A stretch of 64,000 bases of DNA from assembly GCA_947487155.1 (NCBI GenBank), contig CANKVS010000015.1, positions 1 through 64,000 of the forward strand, in the 5' to 3' direction. The stretch comes from an uncultured Flaviramulus sp. Lineage in GTDB: Bacteria; Bacteroidota; Bacteroidia; Flavobacteriales; Flavobacteriaceae. The translations under genes were made by a program, and so were the position numbers. The notes under the pieces were generated by a model. That model saw only the letters and a list, made by a program, of their open reading frames with translations, searched no databases and was not told where the DNA came from. Shown here piece after piece: positions 1 through 8,060 of the stretch; position 1 is the stretch's first letter; each line of letters starts with the position of its first letter.

Positions 1-17
1 ATACAAAATACAAAAAA

Positions 18-42
18 CGGCAAGTATCTAAAATACTTACCG
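18..42. terminator. Hairpin downstream of the DoxX gene
   Basis: Arms CGGCAAGTAT (18-27) and ATACTTACCG (33-42) pair with one G-T position around a 5-nt loop, with A-rich sequence before and T-rich sequence after. It lies about 65 bases past the stop of the minus-strand DoxX gene and is a plausible bidirectional terminator. Nothing else is seen in 1-108. Confidence 0.55.
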
Positions 43-108
43 CTTTTATTTAAGTTCGTGACTTTTTCAGTAGCCTCAAAAAAAGCCTCTTTTTATTTAA
101 TATAAACC

Positions 109-477
109 TTACAACATACCTTTATAACTATCTTTATAATTATAAAGAGCAATAATATTAAGAATTAATAGAGCTACTGCAGGTCCTATACCTTCAGGAG
201 CTAAGGTTGCATGAAATAGAACAGCATTTACAGACACACTCATAAGTATAACACTCATAAGCGCACCATATTTGTTTAGTAATAGGGCTAAACCAGCAGC
301 AATTTCTACAATAGCTACAAGCGTAATTACTTTAGCCGAAGCTAATGCTCCAAAATAGGCACCTGCTTCGGGAGCCATTTCTCCAAATGGAATAAAATGT
401 AAAAATTTGTTAAGCCCAAAGGTCAAAACAAAAAGTCCAAGAAGTATTCTTAGAACCATTAAAACTTTTGAATTCAT
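109..477 (-). CDS. DoxX-family small membrane protein
   Basis: A 122-residue hydrophobic protein with about four predicted membrane spans, at roughly residues 4-22, 45-65, 72-92 and 98-114. Its start resembles DoxX/DoxD-type proteins (LRILLGLFVLTFGLNKFLHF), as do the glycine-rich spans with small residues. DoxX-family proteins sit in the inner membrane and are linked to redox or respiratory functions in some bacteria, but the role of this short flavobacterial form is not known. It is transcribed alone on the minus strand, 75 bases downstream of the start of no other gene and separated from the macroglobulin stop by the same gap. The start used is the only ATG before the first membrane span. 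Confidence 0.75.
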   Translation of the reverse strand: MNSKVLMVLRILLGLFVLTFGLNKFLHFIPFGEMAPEAGAYFGALASAKVITLVAIVEIAAGLALLLNKYGALMSVILMSVSVNAVLFHATLAPEGIGPAVALLILNIIALYNYKDSYKGML

Positions 478-552
478 AATAAAATATTTTTAGTTAGACT
501 TAAAGATAAGAAATTAAAAATAAGTGCTTTACGTAATTTTGTCGATACAGAA

Positions 553-3500
553 TTATTTAACTAACAAACGAACACCTTCACTATGGCTACTAAATTCTGG
601 AGCATACATACTTTGTATGATTGTAATACCATTACTCATATTGCCTGCATTGGTTACTCTTAAGTCGTATTCAAAAACAAAAACGCCTTTTGGTAAATAA
701 TCAAAAAAGAAATTTGTTGCTGTATCTTTAGTACTTTCATAATAGCCAAAACCATCTTGCCATTTGTATTGCGATAATACATTTACAGGCTCTAAACCAG
801 AGGCGCGCATATCTTTCATATGTACAAATTCCATAGCTCTATCACTACGTAATTCTATACGAACACGAACTAAATCGCTAATTTCAACTTTGGTTTCTGG
901 GGTTATTTCTGAAATTTCTTCTCCCGTACTGGTATTAGATTTTAGAAATAGTTTTTTCTTTAATTTAAGTGGTGTTTCGGCTGAGGTTATTTTATCTAAG
1001 TCTTCAAAATATTGCCAGTATAAACTGCCCCAAGCCATACCATTTCCTGTTTTTGTAATTTGTACATTCGCCATTTCTGGTTTTATTTCAGAGGTATTCC
1101 ATGAGGTTTTAAAGTAACCCGTTCCAGCTTCAACCTTTACATCTTCTAATTTTGAAGCTTCAATTTTTTGTCCGCCTAAAACCACATCAACCATATCGGT
1201 TACACTTAGCCAATCGCTACCTTGTAATAATAAAGCGTAAACAGCATCAGTAGTAGCTTTGGTTGTTTTCCAACGGTTTGTTTGCTTGTTTTTAAGTAGC
1301 CAAATTTTTAAATTGTCTATGATTTTTGTGTTATTTTCAATTTCAGCGAAAGCTTCAATTAATAAGGCTTGAGTTTCAATAGGTGCTTGATACCAATACC
1401 AAGAATTAGTGTTGACCTTCCAATACATGCCCAATTCATCAGAAGTTATGCTAGTTTCTTTTAACGATTTTATAATTTTTGATGCAGTCTTGTTATCATC
1501 CATTCTATGAGTAACTAAAGCCATCAATCCTTTTGCATATAATGATCGTTTTAACCAATATTTCTGAATTTGTGTTTGATAATACTTAGTGATATTTTCA
1601 ACGCCTTTAGATTTTTTCACCTCAGGATAAAAGCTTCGCATGTATAGATAATGCAATTGTGTGTAGCTTAAATGATCTTTATTTAAATCTACTTTAGAAT
1701 TGTATTTTCTAATATTGTTATACTCTTTTACAAATTCGGCATCTAGATACTTGATGGCTTTTTTAATCATTTGATCTTGGTTACTGAGCGTAGTCGAAGT
1801 AACATTCAGCTTTTTTAAATGCCCAAAACCAGTAATAATATGTTGCGTAATGTATCTGTTTTCGCGCCCGCCTTTAAACCAAGACCATGCACCAGAATCC
1901 ATTTGATTTTGTTCCAATTTCTGTTTAGCAGACTGTAACTCGGTATTCATTTTGTTTAAATCGAATAATAAAGCGATGCGTTTTTTCTGCTCGGTTTCGC
2001 TTTGTGCATCTCGTAACCATGGTGTTTCTTGAATTAAAATAGATTTTAATTCCTGATTTTTTTCAAGATTTGAAAGCAGCGCATCGGTATTACGCCATTG
2101 ATTAAACACCTCCTGAATTCTAGGGTTTGAATTCGCAATATAATTGGCTAAAGCATTGGCGTAGTAGCGTGAAAATGTTTGCTCGTTGCATTGATACGGA
2201 TATTCCATTAAATAGGGGAGTGCTTGTACCGCATACCATGCAGGGTTGGAAGTCATTTCTAAAGTTAACTTGTGGTGACGAAGTGTTGAGTTAGGGTCGC
2301 TGAACGAAGTCGAAGCGAGCTTATCTAAAGTGAACGTTTTTGTTTGATTACTACGAATCCACATGGGAAGTGTTTCGGTAACTAGCATACGATTACTCAA
2401 AACAGGTAATGCATTTTGCTCACCATCGTTAAAATTTTCTGATTTAGCGATGATTTTATATTGAATCGCCTGCACATCATCAGGGATAGATAAATGCCAT
2501 GAAACTTGTGTGTTGCCTTTTGGAGAAACGGAAAAAGCCCCGTCTAGCTTCCCTGAAGGGGAAGAACTGAGTAAGTTTGCGGTAATATCTTTTCCAGAAA
2601 TGGCATCGGTTAATAATAAAACTGCTTGTCCTGAAAGTTGTGTGCTTGTTAGATTTGCAATTTTTGAACTTATTGTTATGTTGTCGCCTTCGCGTAAAAA
2701 ACGTGGTACGTTTGGTATGACCATCAATTCTTTTTGAGTAACGGCGGTTAATGTTTTAGTAGCACTTTCTAATGTTTTGGTATGTGCTAATAACTGTAAT
2801 TTCCATTGGGTTAACGCTTCGGGTGTGGTAAACCTAAAACTGATGTTTCCTATTTTATCGGTTTTTAAATGTGGAAAGAAAAAGGCGGTCTCTTGAAGGT
2901 TTTTACGGGTTTTGATGTTGTTGAAGTTTGGTTTTTTTGAATCATTCAAGAAGTCTCGTATTTCTTTAGCATCTTCTTCAGATATTGAACTTAAATTTCT
3001 TTCAACTTCTTTTAATTCTTCTTCTACGTTTAATTGTTCTGAACTAACTGATGAAACTACTCCAGTTATAGCATTTTTATTTTGAGCTCCATAACCAACC
3101 ACGACTACTTCATCAAGTTCTGAATCATCTGCGACTGCATTAACTCCAGAAACTCTTCTGCTTAATGTTTTCGATAAATTATAAAATCTTTTATTTCCGA
3201 AACTAAATCCAAACCAATTTAATTGGTCATAATATTGTTGCGGATAATTTATACGCGTTCTATCTTGATACACTCTAAAATTTTGTGTACCAAAACTTTG
3301 TCTAGCATTATTTTGGTTATATGAATAATATGTTGGATTATTAATTGGGTTGAAATTCCAAGTATGCGATTTAAATTGATCTAAACTTGCATCGTACATA
3401 CTTGCTAGTAATTCTGCACTTACTTTATCGCCTTTAGGACCTTTAATTTTAAAACTCCAGCTTTCATCAGTTCCTGGTTGCAATTTATCTCTAAAGGTTG

Positions 3501-6500
3501 TCGTTTCAATATCAAGTTCAGTTTTTGGATAGGGTACAACAATGTTTAAGTTGTCAGACTTAAAACTGTTATAAGCCGCAAAACTATAGTTTACAGAGAA
3601 TCCACCAAGGTCTTCTGTAGTAACAGGAATAGCTATTGTTTTTTTATTGTTATTCAATTGAACAACTTGTGTTTTTATAACTTCATTATGTTTTTCAATA
3701 GATACTGTAACGCTTAAATTATTAGCTGCCGATGCCAAAGTTAAAATAACTGTTTCATTAGTATTATAATTAGATTTATCACTTGTAATACTAAACAGTT
3801 TATAATCTGCTAAAGTTTTATCATCATCACTATAAAGTGTGGTTTTAATTTCATCTTTTACTAATTGTCCAAACTTATCTTTACTTTCTAATGTGATAAT
3901 ATATTGACCAGATTCCCATTTTTTAATTTTGCCTAGATTAAGCGTTTTTGATGTTTCGGTATTAAAATGTGTATTTAAAACTAAAGTTCCTTTTTCCCAA
4001 TTATTTGAATTTTGTTCATCGTTATAGGCATCATGTGGAAATAGGTTTTTAAAATCTTCCTTAGAAATATCTTGATAATCGGGAGCGCCCCACGGGCGTT
4101 CTCTTAAAACGGAATTTGGCGCACTTAATTTATAGATTTTAATGCTTCCTTTTGCTGGTACAAATTCACCATTTAAGTTTTTGGTGTCTATTTCAAGCTC
4201 ATAATCCTTTTTAGTTTTATCCAATAGGTTTGCAATAGACATATTTGTTGTTAAGGCATGATAACCAACATTAACAACGGTTGTAGTACTTCGTGTTTCT
4301 CCATTTAAATCGGTGACATCGGCAGTAACTTCATATTTAAAAATGGGTAAACTCTTTTTATCTACACTTTGGTCTGGTTGTGCTTTAAAGGTAATTTCAA
4401 ACTCACCTTTATTATTAGTAATACTTTCACCATGTGTTATTTCTTGAGACACGCTATTAATCCCAGGGTGATACCAAAAATACCACCTCGGATACTCTAC
4501 TTTACGGCGTACACGATACACAACTTTGGCATCTGTAATATTACTACCAGCGTATGCTATAGCATTTCCTTTTATGGTAACCGAATCGTTAACTTTATAG
4601 GTTTCGGTTATTGGATTAAATTTGGTTTCGAATTTAGGGCGTTTGTATTCTTCGACGGAGAAATAATAGTTTTCTTTGAATAATCTATAAACCGAAGATA
4701 CTTCAATATAATAAGAGCCATTTAAACCTCCATTGGGTAGAATGAACTCTCCTGAAAATGAACCAAATTCATTAGTATCAAAGTTTTGTTCTGATAATTT
4801 TTGACCGTTAGCATCGAATAATGTTGCAAAAACAGATTCATTAGGAGTTACTTCAGATTTCCCATCATCCGTTTTCATAACAATACCTTTAAAATATACC
4901 GTTTGTCCAGGTCTGTATATACTTCTGTCTGTAAATAAAAAAGATTTGTAAGTGGTTTTTTCTTCGCTCTGTTTGTAGTATTTATTTATATAATAACTTC
5001 CAAAAAATGCAATGTCATTTTCATGAATTACTTTAACTCCAACGTTTTGAAGCCACTTGTTATTCTTCTTAATTTTAGCTTGACCGTTTTGGTCTGTGGT
5101 TAAGTTTTTCGATTGTAATGCGTTATTATTTCCTTTATTATAGCTTAACTCAATAGTAGTATTACTAATGGGTTTGCCATTATTTCTATTAATAATTTGA
5201 AAGGTTTTATGATCTTTGGTATCACGTTCAACCAAAGCTAAATTTGTTACTTGAACGGTATTAAATGCATTGGTGTTTTTGTCGTTTTTTGATGTTACAA
5301 CAATTAAATACATGCCATTATTCAACTTTGGTAACACTACTTCTGTAGCATGCATTTGGTAATCCTGTTCGTTACGAAGATTACTTTCCCATTCTGTGGC
5401 AACCCGTTTTAACTTTGCAATAAACTTTAATTTATCTTCTTTTCTATATGTTTTATTAAATGTATCTAATTGATTTTTTGAGATTTTAAACGCCTTAAAT
5501 TGAAGCGTTTCTAAATTTTTATAGCGCACTAATAATCGTGTGTTTTGTTGAATAGGTAAAAATGCTTCTGTGGTAATTTGTAACGCTTGTTGTTCAATAT
5601 CTTGTTTTAAAATGGCACACTTTTTTGCGCCGTTACTTTTAGGAAATTTTAAGATAACGCTATTACAAATATCTAAGGCTTCTTTTGTTTTCCAACGAAT
5701 ATCGTCATTGTATTTAGGTTGAAATTTTTGACCTTGCTGAAAGTAGATAGAAGCGATTTCAAAATCGTATAATGCAGATATTTGGTGTGTTTTAAATCGT
5801 TCACTTTCACGTTTTAAAGCTTTTAATAAAATAGCTTGTTTGTTACTAAAAGTAGCATGTTGATTTACAAATTTTAATCGCTGAATGTTTACATCTGCCA
5901 AAGCTATAGGCGATTTGTCTTTTAAATGAAATTGAATTAGGTTCTGATAAATTTTTAAAGCATTTAGTTGTAATGATGTACTATCCTTTGATGCTAATTT
6001 TATATTGGAAAATGTGATAGCATCACCTAAAAAAACTTCATTGTCAATTTCAAATTTATAGGCAGGTTTGGTAATATGTGTTTCATTAGTTTTATAAAAC
6101 GCTAAGGCATTATGACTTAAAAAATCGAATAATGTTGGTCTGTACGCTTTAGATCCTTTTTTACTGGTAAGAATGTTATCGTAATTACTTAGAGGCTCCA
6201 ATTGTAGCATTAAGCCATTTTGTAACGAATTTTGATAATGAGTATGTATTTCTGTAAAAAGTGTTTGTAAATCCCAAGTTCTAAAGTCTGTAGCGTCTAC
6301 TTTTGCATCAGTTTTTGTTCTATTATAAAATGTCCATCTATTTTGATTAAAATATTGCCAGTACAAATTGGCAAGTATGTTTTCAAGTACATTTTTAGTA
6401 GGGAAATCATTATGTTTAATGTTATTTTTAAAATCGGTTATAATATTTAATTGCGCATCTTCTTCTAAAACCAAAGCAAACTTGCTTTTAAAAAACATGG

Positions 6501-6696
6501 CTTTTATTAACTGCGAATGATTGTTTTCTTTTGTAGCACGTTTATTTATATCGTTTACAACTTTTAAAGCAGATTTTGGCAAACCATCAATTTCAAATTT
6601 TTTAACCTTTGCCCATAATTCTTGGTAGTTATTTGTTTGAGCATTAGAAAAGTTTGCAAAAAGAATAATCATTAATATAGATAGTGTATGTTTCAT
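553..6696 (-). CDS. Alpha-2-macroglobulin-like secreted protein with TonB-box-like insert
   Basis: A 2047-residue protein of the bacterial alpha-2-macroglobulin family, which traps proteases in the periplasm or at the cell surface. Visible parts: a signal peptide ending near residue 20 (ANFSNAQ); a long flavobacterial-type N-terminal region to about residue 570; an MG2 region near 590 (TDRSIYRPGQTVYFKG); a bait-region domain (LLASMYDASLDQF); an A2M/MG7 domain near 1270 (ETAFFFPHL); the thioester motif C1503-N-E-Q1506; and an alpha-barrel thioester domain followed by the receptor-like C terminus. Between the bait-region domain and the A2M domain is a peptide, LDEVVVVGYG (1194-1203) followed by AITGVVSSVSSEQL, that matches the TonB box and plug start of SusC-type receptors. 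Three short palindromic repeats lie in frame within the gene. It is longer than E. coli YfhM. There is no penicillin-binding-protein partner (PbpC type) next to it. Family assignment is firm; the meaning of the insert is open. Confidence 0.92.
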   Translation of the reverse strand: MKHTLSILMIILFANFSNAQTNNYQELWAKVKKFEIDGLPKSALKVVNDINKRATKENNHSQLIKAMFFKSKFALVLEEDAQLNIITDFKNNIKHNDFPTKNVLENILANLYWQYFNQNRWTFYNRTKTDAKVDATDFRTWDLQTLFTEIHTHYQNSLQNGLMLQLEPLSNYDNILTSKKGSKAYRPTLFDFLSHNALAFYKTNETHITKPAYKFEIDNEVFLGDAITFSNIKLASKDSTSLQLNALKIYQNLIQFHLKDKSPIALADVNIQRLKFVNQHATFSNKQAILLKALKRESERFKTHQISALYDFEIASIYFQQGQKFQPKYNDDIRWKTKEALDICNSVILKFPKSNGAKKCAILKQDIEQQALQITTEAFLPIQQNTRLLVRYKNLETLQFKAFKISKNQLDTFNKTYRKEDKLKFIAKLKRVATEWESNLRNEQDYQMHATEVVLPKLNNGMYLIVVTSKNDKNTNAFNTVQVTNLALVERDTKDHKTFQIINRNNGKPISNTTIELSYNKGNNNALQSKNLTTDQNGQAKIKKNNKWLQNVGVKVIHENDIAFFGSYYINKYYKQSEEKTTYKSFLFTDRSIYRPGQTVYFKGIVMKTDDGKSEVTPNESVFATLFDANGQKLSEQNFDTNEFGSFSGEFILPNGGLNGSYYIEVSSVYRLFKENYYFSVEEYKRPKFETKFNPITETYKVNDSVTIKGNAIAYAGSNITDAKVVYRVRRKVEYPRWYFWYHPGINSVSQEITHGESITNNKGEFEITFKAQPDQSVDKKSLPIFKYEVTADVTDLNGETRSTTTVVNVGYHALTTNMSIANLLDKTKKDYELEIDTKNLNGEFVPAKGSIKIYKLSAPNSVLRERPWGAPDYQDISKEDFKNLFPHDAYNDEQNSNNWEKGTLVLNTHFNTETSKTLNLGKIKKWESGQYIITLESKDKFGQLVKDEIKTTLYSDDDKTLADYKLFSITSDKSNYNTNETVILTLASAANNLSVTVSIEKHNEVIKTQVVQLNNNKKTIAIPVTTEDLGGFSVNYSFAAYNSFKSDNLNIVVPYPKTELDIETTTFRDKLQPGTDESWSFKIKGPKGDKVSAELLASMYDASLDQFKSHTWNFNPINNPTYYSYNQNNARQSFGTQNFRVYQDRTRINYPQQYYDQLNWFGFSFGNKRFYNLSKTLSRRVSGVNAVADDSELDEVVVVGYGAQNKNAITGVVSSVSSEQLNVEEELKEVERNLSSISEEDAKEIRDFLNDSKKPNFNNIKTRKNLQETAFFFPHLKTDKIGNISFRFTTPEALTQWKLQLLAHTKTLESATKTLTAVTQKELMVIPNVPRFLREGDNITISSKIANLTSTQLSGQAVLLLTDAISGKDITANLLSSSPSGKLDGAFSVSPKGNTQVSWHLSIPDDVQAIQYKIIAKSENFNDGEQNALPVLSNRMLVTETLPMWIRSNQTKTFTLDKLASTSFSDPNSTLRHHKLTLEMTSNPAWYAVQALPYLMEYPYQCNEQTFSRYYANALANYIANSNPRIQEVFNQWRNTDALLSNLEKNQELKSILIQETPWLRDAQSETEQKKRIALLFDLNKMNTELQSAKQKLEQNQMDSGAWSWFKGGRENRYITQHIITGFGHLKKLNVTSTTLSNQDQMIKKAIKYLDAEFVKEYNNIRKYNSKVDLNKDHLSYTQLHYLYMRSFYPEVKKSKGVENITKYYQTQIQKYWLKRSLYAKGLMALVTHRMDDNKTASKIIKSLKETSITSDELGMYWKVNTNSWYWYQAPIETQALLIEAFAEIENNTKIIDNLKIWLLKNKQTNRWKTTKATTDAVYALLLQGSDWLSVTDMVDVVLGGQKIEASKLEDVKVEAGTGYFKTSWNTSEIKPEMANVQITKTGNGMAWGSLYWQYFEDLDKITSAETPLKLKKKLFLKSNTSTGEEISEITPETKVEISDLVRVRIELRSDRAMEFVHMKDMRASGLEPVNVLSQYKWQDGFGYYESTKDTATNFFFDYLPKGVFVFEYDLRVTNAGNMSNGITIIQSMYAPEFSSHSEGVRLLVK
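1780..1803. repeat. Palindromic repeat inside the macroglobulin gene
   Basis: GTTACT and AGTAAC enclose the core GAGCGTAGTCGA. This resembles the common Bacteroidota palindrome of the type CACTGAGCGAAGTCGAAGTG. It is read in frame and encodes part of a Ser/Thr-rich stretch (NVTSTTLSNQ). A second diverged copy lies at 2295-2320. Confidence 0.6.
2295..2320. repeat. Second palindromic repeat inside the macroglobulin gene
   Basis: TCGCT and AGCGA flank GAACGAAGTCGA, the same repeat type as 1780-1803. It encodes LASTSFSDP, a short polar stretch just ahead of the thioester domain, so the open frame has absorbed it. Confidence 0.6.
2548..2564. repeat. Third palindrome inside the macroglobulin gene
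   Basis: CTTCCC and GGGAAG enclose five bases. The sequence is like a different short palindrome common in flavobacterial intergenic DNA. It encodes part of SSSPSGKLDG, again a polar linker. Confidence 0.45.
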
Positions 6697-6707
6697 TTAT
6701 GTTTAAT

Positions 6708-6740
6708 TTACTCGATAATAGAGATTTAATGCCTCATGAG
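6708..6740 (+). repeat. Short copy of the CTCGAT-A-ATCGAG repeat family
   Basis: A 33-base copy reading TTACTCGATAATAGAG, then ATTTAATGCCTCATGAG, which matches both ends of the longer copies at 6908-6998 and 63284-63360 but lacks their middle. It lies 12 bases upstream of the macroglobulin start codon, in the same orientation relative to that gene as the copy before bshC. Confidence 0.65.
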
Positions 6741-6867
6741 TTTACTTTCAGCATTCAATATTGTTAGCACTAATGTACTTTCAAAATCCATTCCAAAAAA
6801 CAATAACTTAGTTATTACTTTTGCTGATTGAGTGAAGTTAACCATTTTTAAAGTTAAACGGAAAGTT

Positions 6868-6875
6868 TAACTTTG
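6868..6875 (+). promoter_or_regulatory. Putative -7 promoter element of the TPR gene
   Basis: TAACTTTG fits the flavobacterial -7 consensus TAnnTTTG. The -33 TTTG is poor (TTTT at 6845-6848, 19 bases before it). A start of transcription near 6882 would leave a very short leader before the ATG at 6896, which supports that start codon. Confidence 0.5.
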
Positions 6876-6895
6876 TGTTTTCGACCTAAATCATC

Positions 6896-7939
6896 ATGAA
6901 TAAATTTTTACTCGATAATCGAGATTTAAATGCTCCGAAGCTTGCTTCGAAATTTTTAAAGGCTTTCCTTTATGAATGTCTCGTGAGCTTGCTTCGAGTT
7001 AGTTTACTTCTTTTTCCCTTGTTAACTTTCGGTCAAACCGAATTAGACACCATTGAAAAACTTTTTCAACAAAAAGCATATGAAAAAGCAGAACATCTCA
7101 TTTTTACATTCGTAAAGAACAATCCAAATAATCTAAAAGCCATAGAATTATTAGGAGACGCTTATGGTCACCAAAAAAAATGGAATGCTGCTATAGAACA
7201 ATATAAAACCCTTGTAGATAAACAACAAAATAATGCAAATTATCATTACAAGCACGGTGGTGCTTTGGGAATGAAAGCATTGTCTGTTAGTAAACTGCGA
7301 GCCCTTGGTATTATTGGCGATGTGAAATCTGCTTTTTTAAAAGCGGCCGAATTGGATAAAAATCATATCGATACCCGTTGGGCATTGGTGGAATTATATG
7401 TTTCTCTTCCAGGAATTATTGGTGGAAGCAATGCTAAGGCGTTAAAATATGCAAACCAGCTTGAAGCACTTTCAAAAGTAGATGGGTATTTGGCAAAAGG
7501 TTACGTTTACGAATATGATGACGAACCTATTTTAGCCGAAAAATATTATAAAATGGCTATTGAAGAAGGCGGGTCGCTGACATGTTTTAATAAGCTTACC
7601 CAACTTTACGAAAACCAAAAACAGCCTGAAAAAGCTATAGAGACTATTGAAGCCACTCAAAAAAAACATCAGCGTAATGCTTTGCATTATCAAATAGGTA
7701 AAGTGGCGGCAGAGTATAATGTTCAGTTACAAAAAGGTGAGCAGTGCTTAAAAACATATTTAAATAATTATTCGGCAGCAGATGGTGTTCCTAAAGCTTG
7801 GGCGTATTACCGTTTGGCACAAATTAATCTGCATAAAAAAAATAAAAGTGAAGCTTTAAAATATATTGATTTAGCGCTTGCTGAACTTCCCGAAATTAAG
7901 CCTTTTAAAAAAGAAAAAGAAAAAATTCTTAATTTATAG
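6896..7939 (+). CDS. Secreted tetratricopeptide-repeat protein with repeat-derived N terminus
   Basis: A 347-residue TPR protein. After an unusually long N-terminal region comes a hydrophobic signal segment (LLRVSLLLFPLLTFGQ, about residues 32-47), then helix pairs of TPR type from about residue 50 to the end (for example NLKAIELLGDAYGHQKKWNAAIEQY). TPR proteins mediate protein-protein contacts; no enzyme domain is seen. Codons 5 to about 34 are encoded by a copy of an interspersed repeat (6908-6998) that sits between MNKF and the hydrophobic core. The original signal peptide was probably MNKF joined directly to the hydrophobic segment. A promoter element just upstream supports the start at 6896, although GTG at 6983 or TTG at 6989 would also give a signal peptide. 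It is divergent from the macroglobulin gene, 199 bases apart. Confidence 0.8.
   Translation: MNKFLLDNRDLNAPKLASKFLKAFLYECLVSLLRVSLLLFPLLTFGQTELDTIEKLFQQKAYEKAEHLIFTFVKNNPNNLKAIELLGDAYGHQKKWNAAIEQYKTLVDKQQNNANYHYKHGGALGMKALSVSKLRALGIIGDVKSAFLKAAELDKNHIDTRWALVELYVSLPGIIGGSNAKALKYANQLEALSKVDGYLAKGYVYEYDDEPILAEKYYKMAIEEGGSLTCFNKLTQLYENQKQPEKAIETIEATQKKHQRNALHYQIGKVAAEYNVQLQKGEQCLKTYLNNYSAADGVPKAWAYYRLAQINLHKKNKSEALKYIDLALAELPEIKPFKKEKEKILNL
6908..6998 (+). repeat. Long copy of the CTCGAT-A-ATCGAG repeat, inside coding sequence
   Basis: About 91 bases with three palindromic parts: CTCGATAATCGAG, CGAAGCTTGCTTCG, and CTCGTGAGCTTGCTTCGAG. Compared with the copy at 63284-63360 (other strand), the two ends match closely and the middle differs. 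It is translated as part of the N terminus of the TPR protein. Confidence 0.75.
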
Positions 7940-8005
7940 CATGAGGTTACTGCAATAGTTTAAATTATAAATGCTATTACCAACTCGTATTTAAAACGTG
8001 ACCCC

Positions 8006-8043
8006 AAAACTTTTAAACTTTAAACTTTGAACTTTAAGTTTAG
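8006..8043 (+). repeat. Low-complexity AAACTTT-type intergenic repeat
   Basis: Iterations of AAACTTTTAAACTTT, then GAACTTTAAGTTT, close to the start of the Mur ligase gene. The same type of sequence precedes rpmJ (48861-48937), and both occurrences end a short distance before a start codon. Confidence 0.45.
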
Positions 8044-8060
8044 AAGCAGATATTTGTTTT

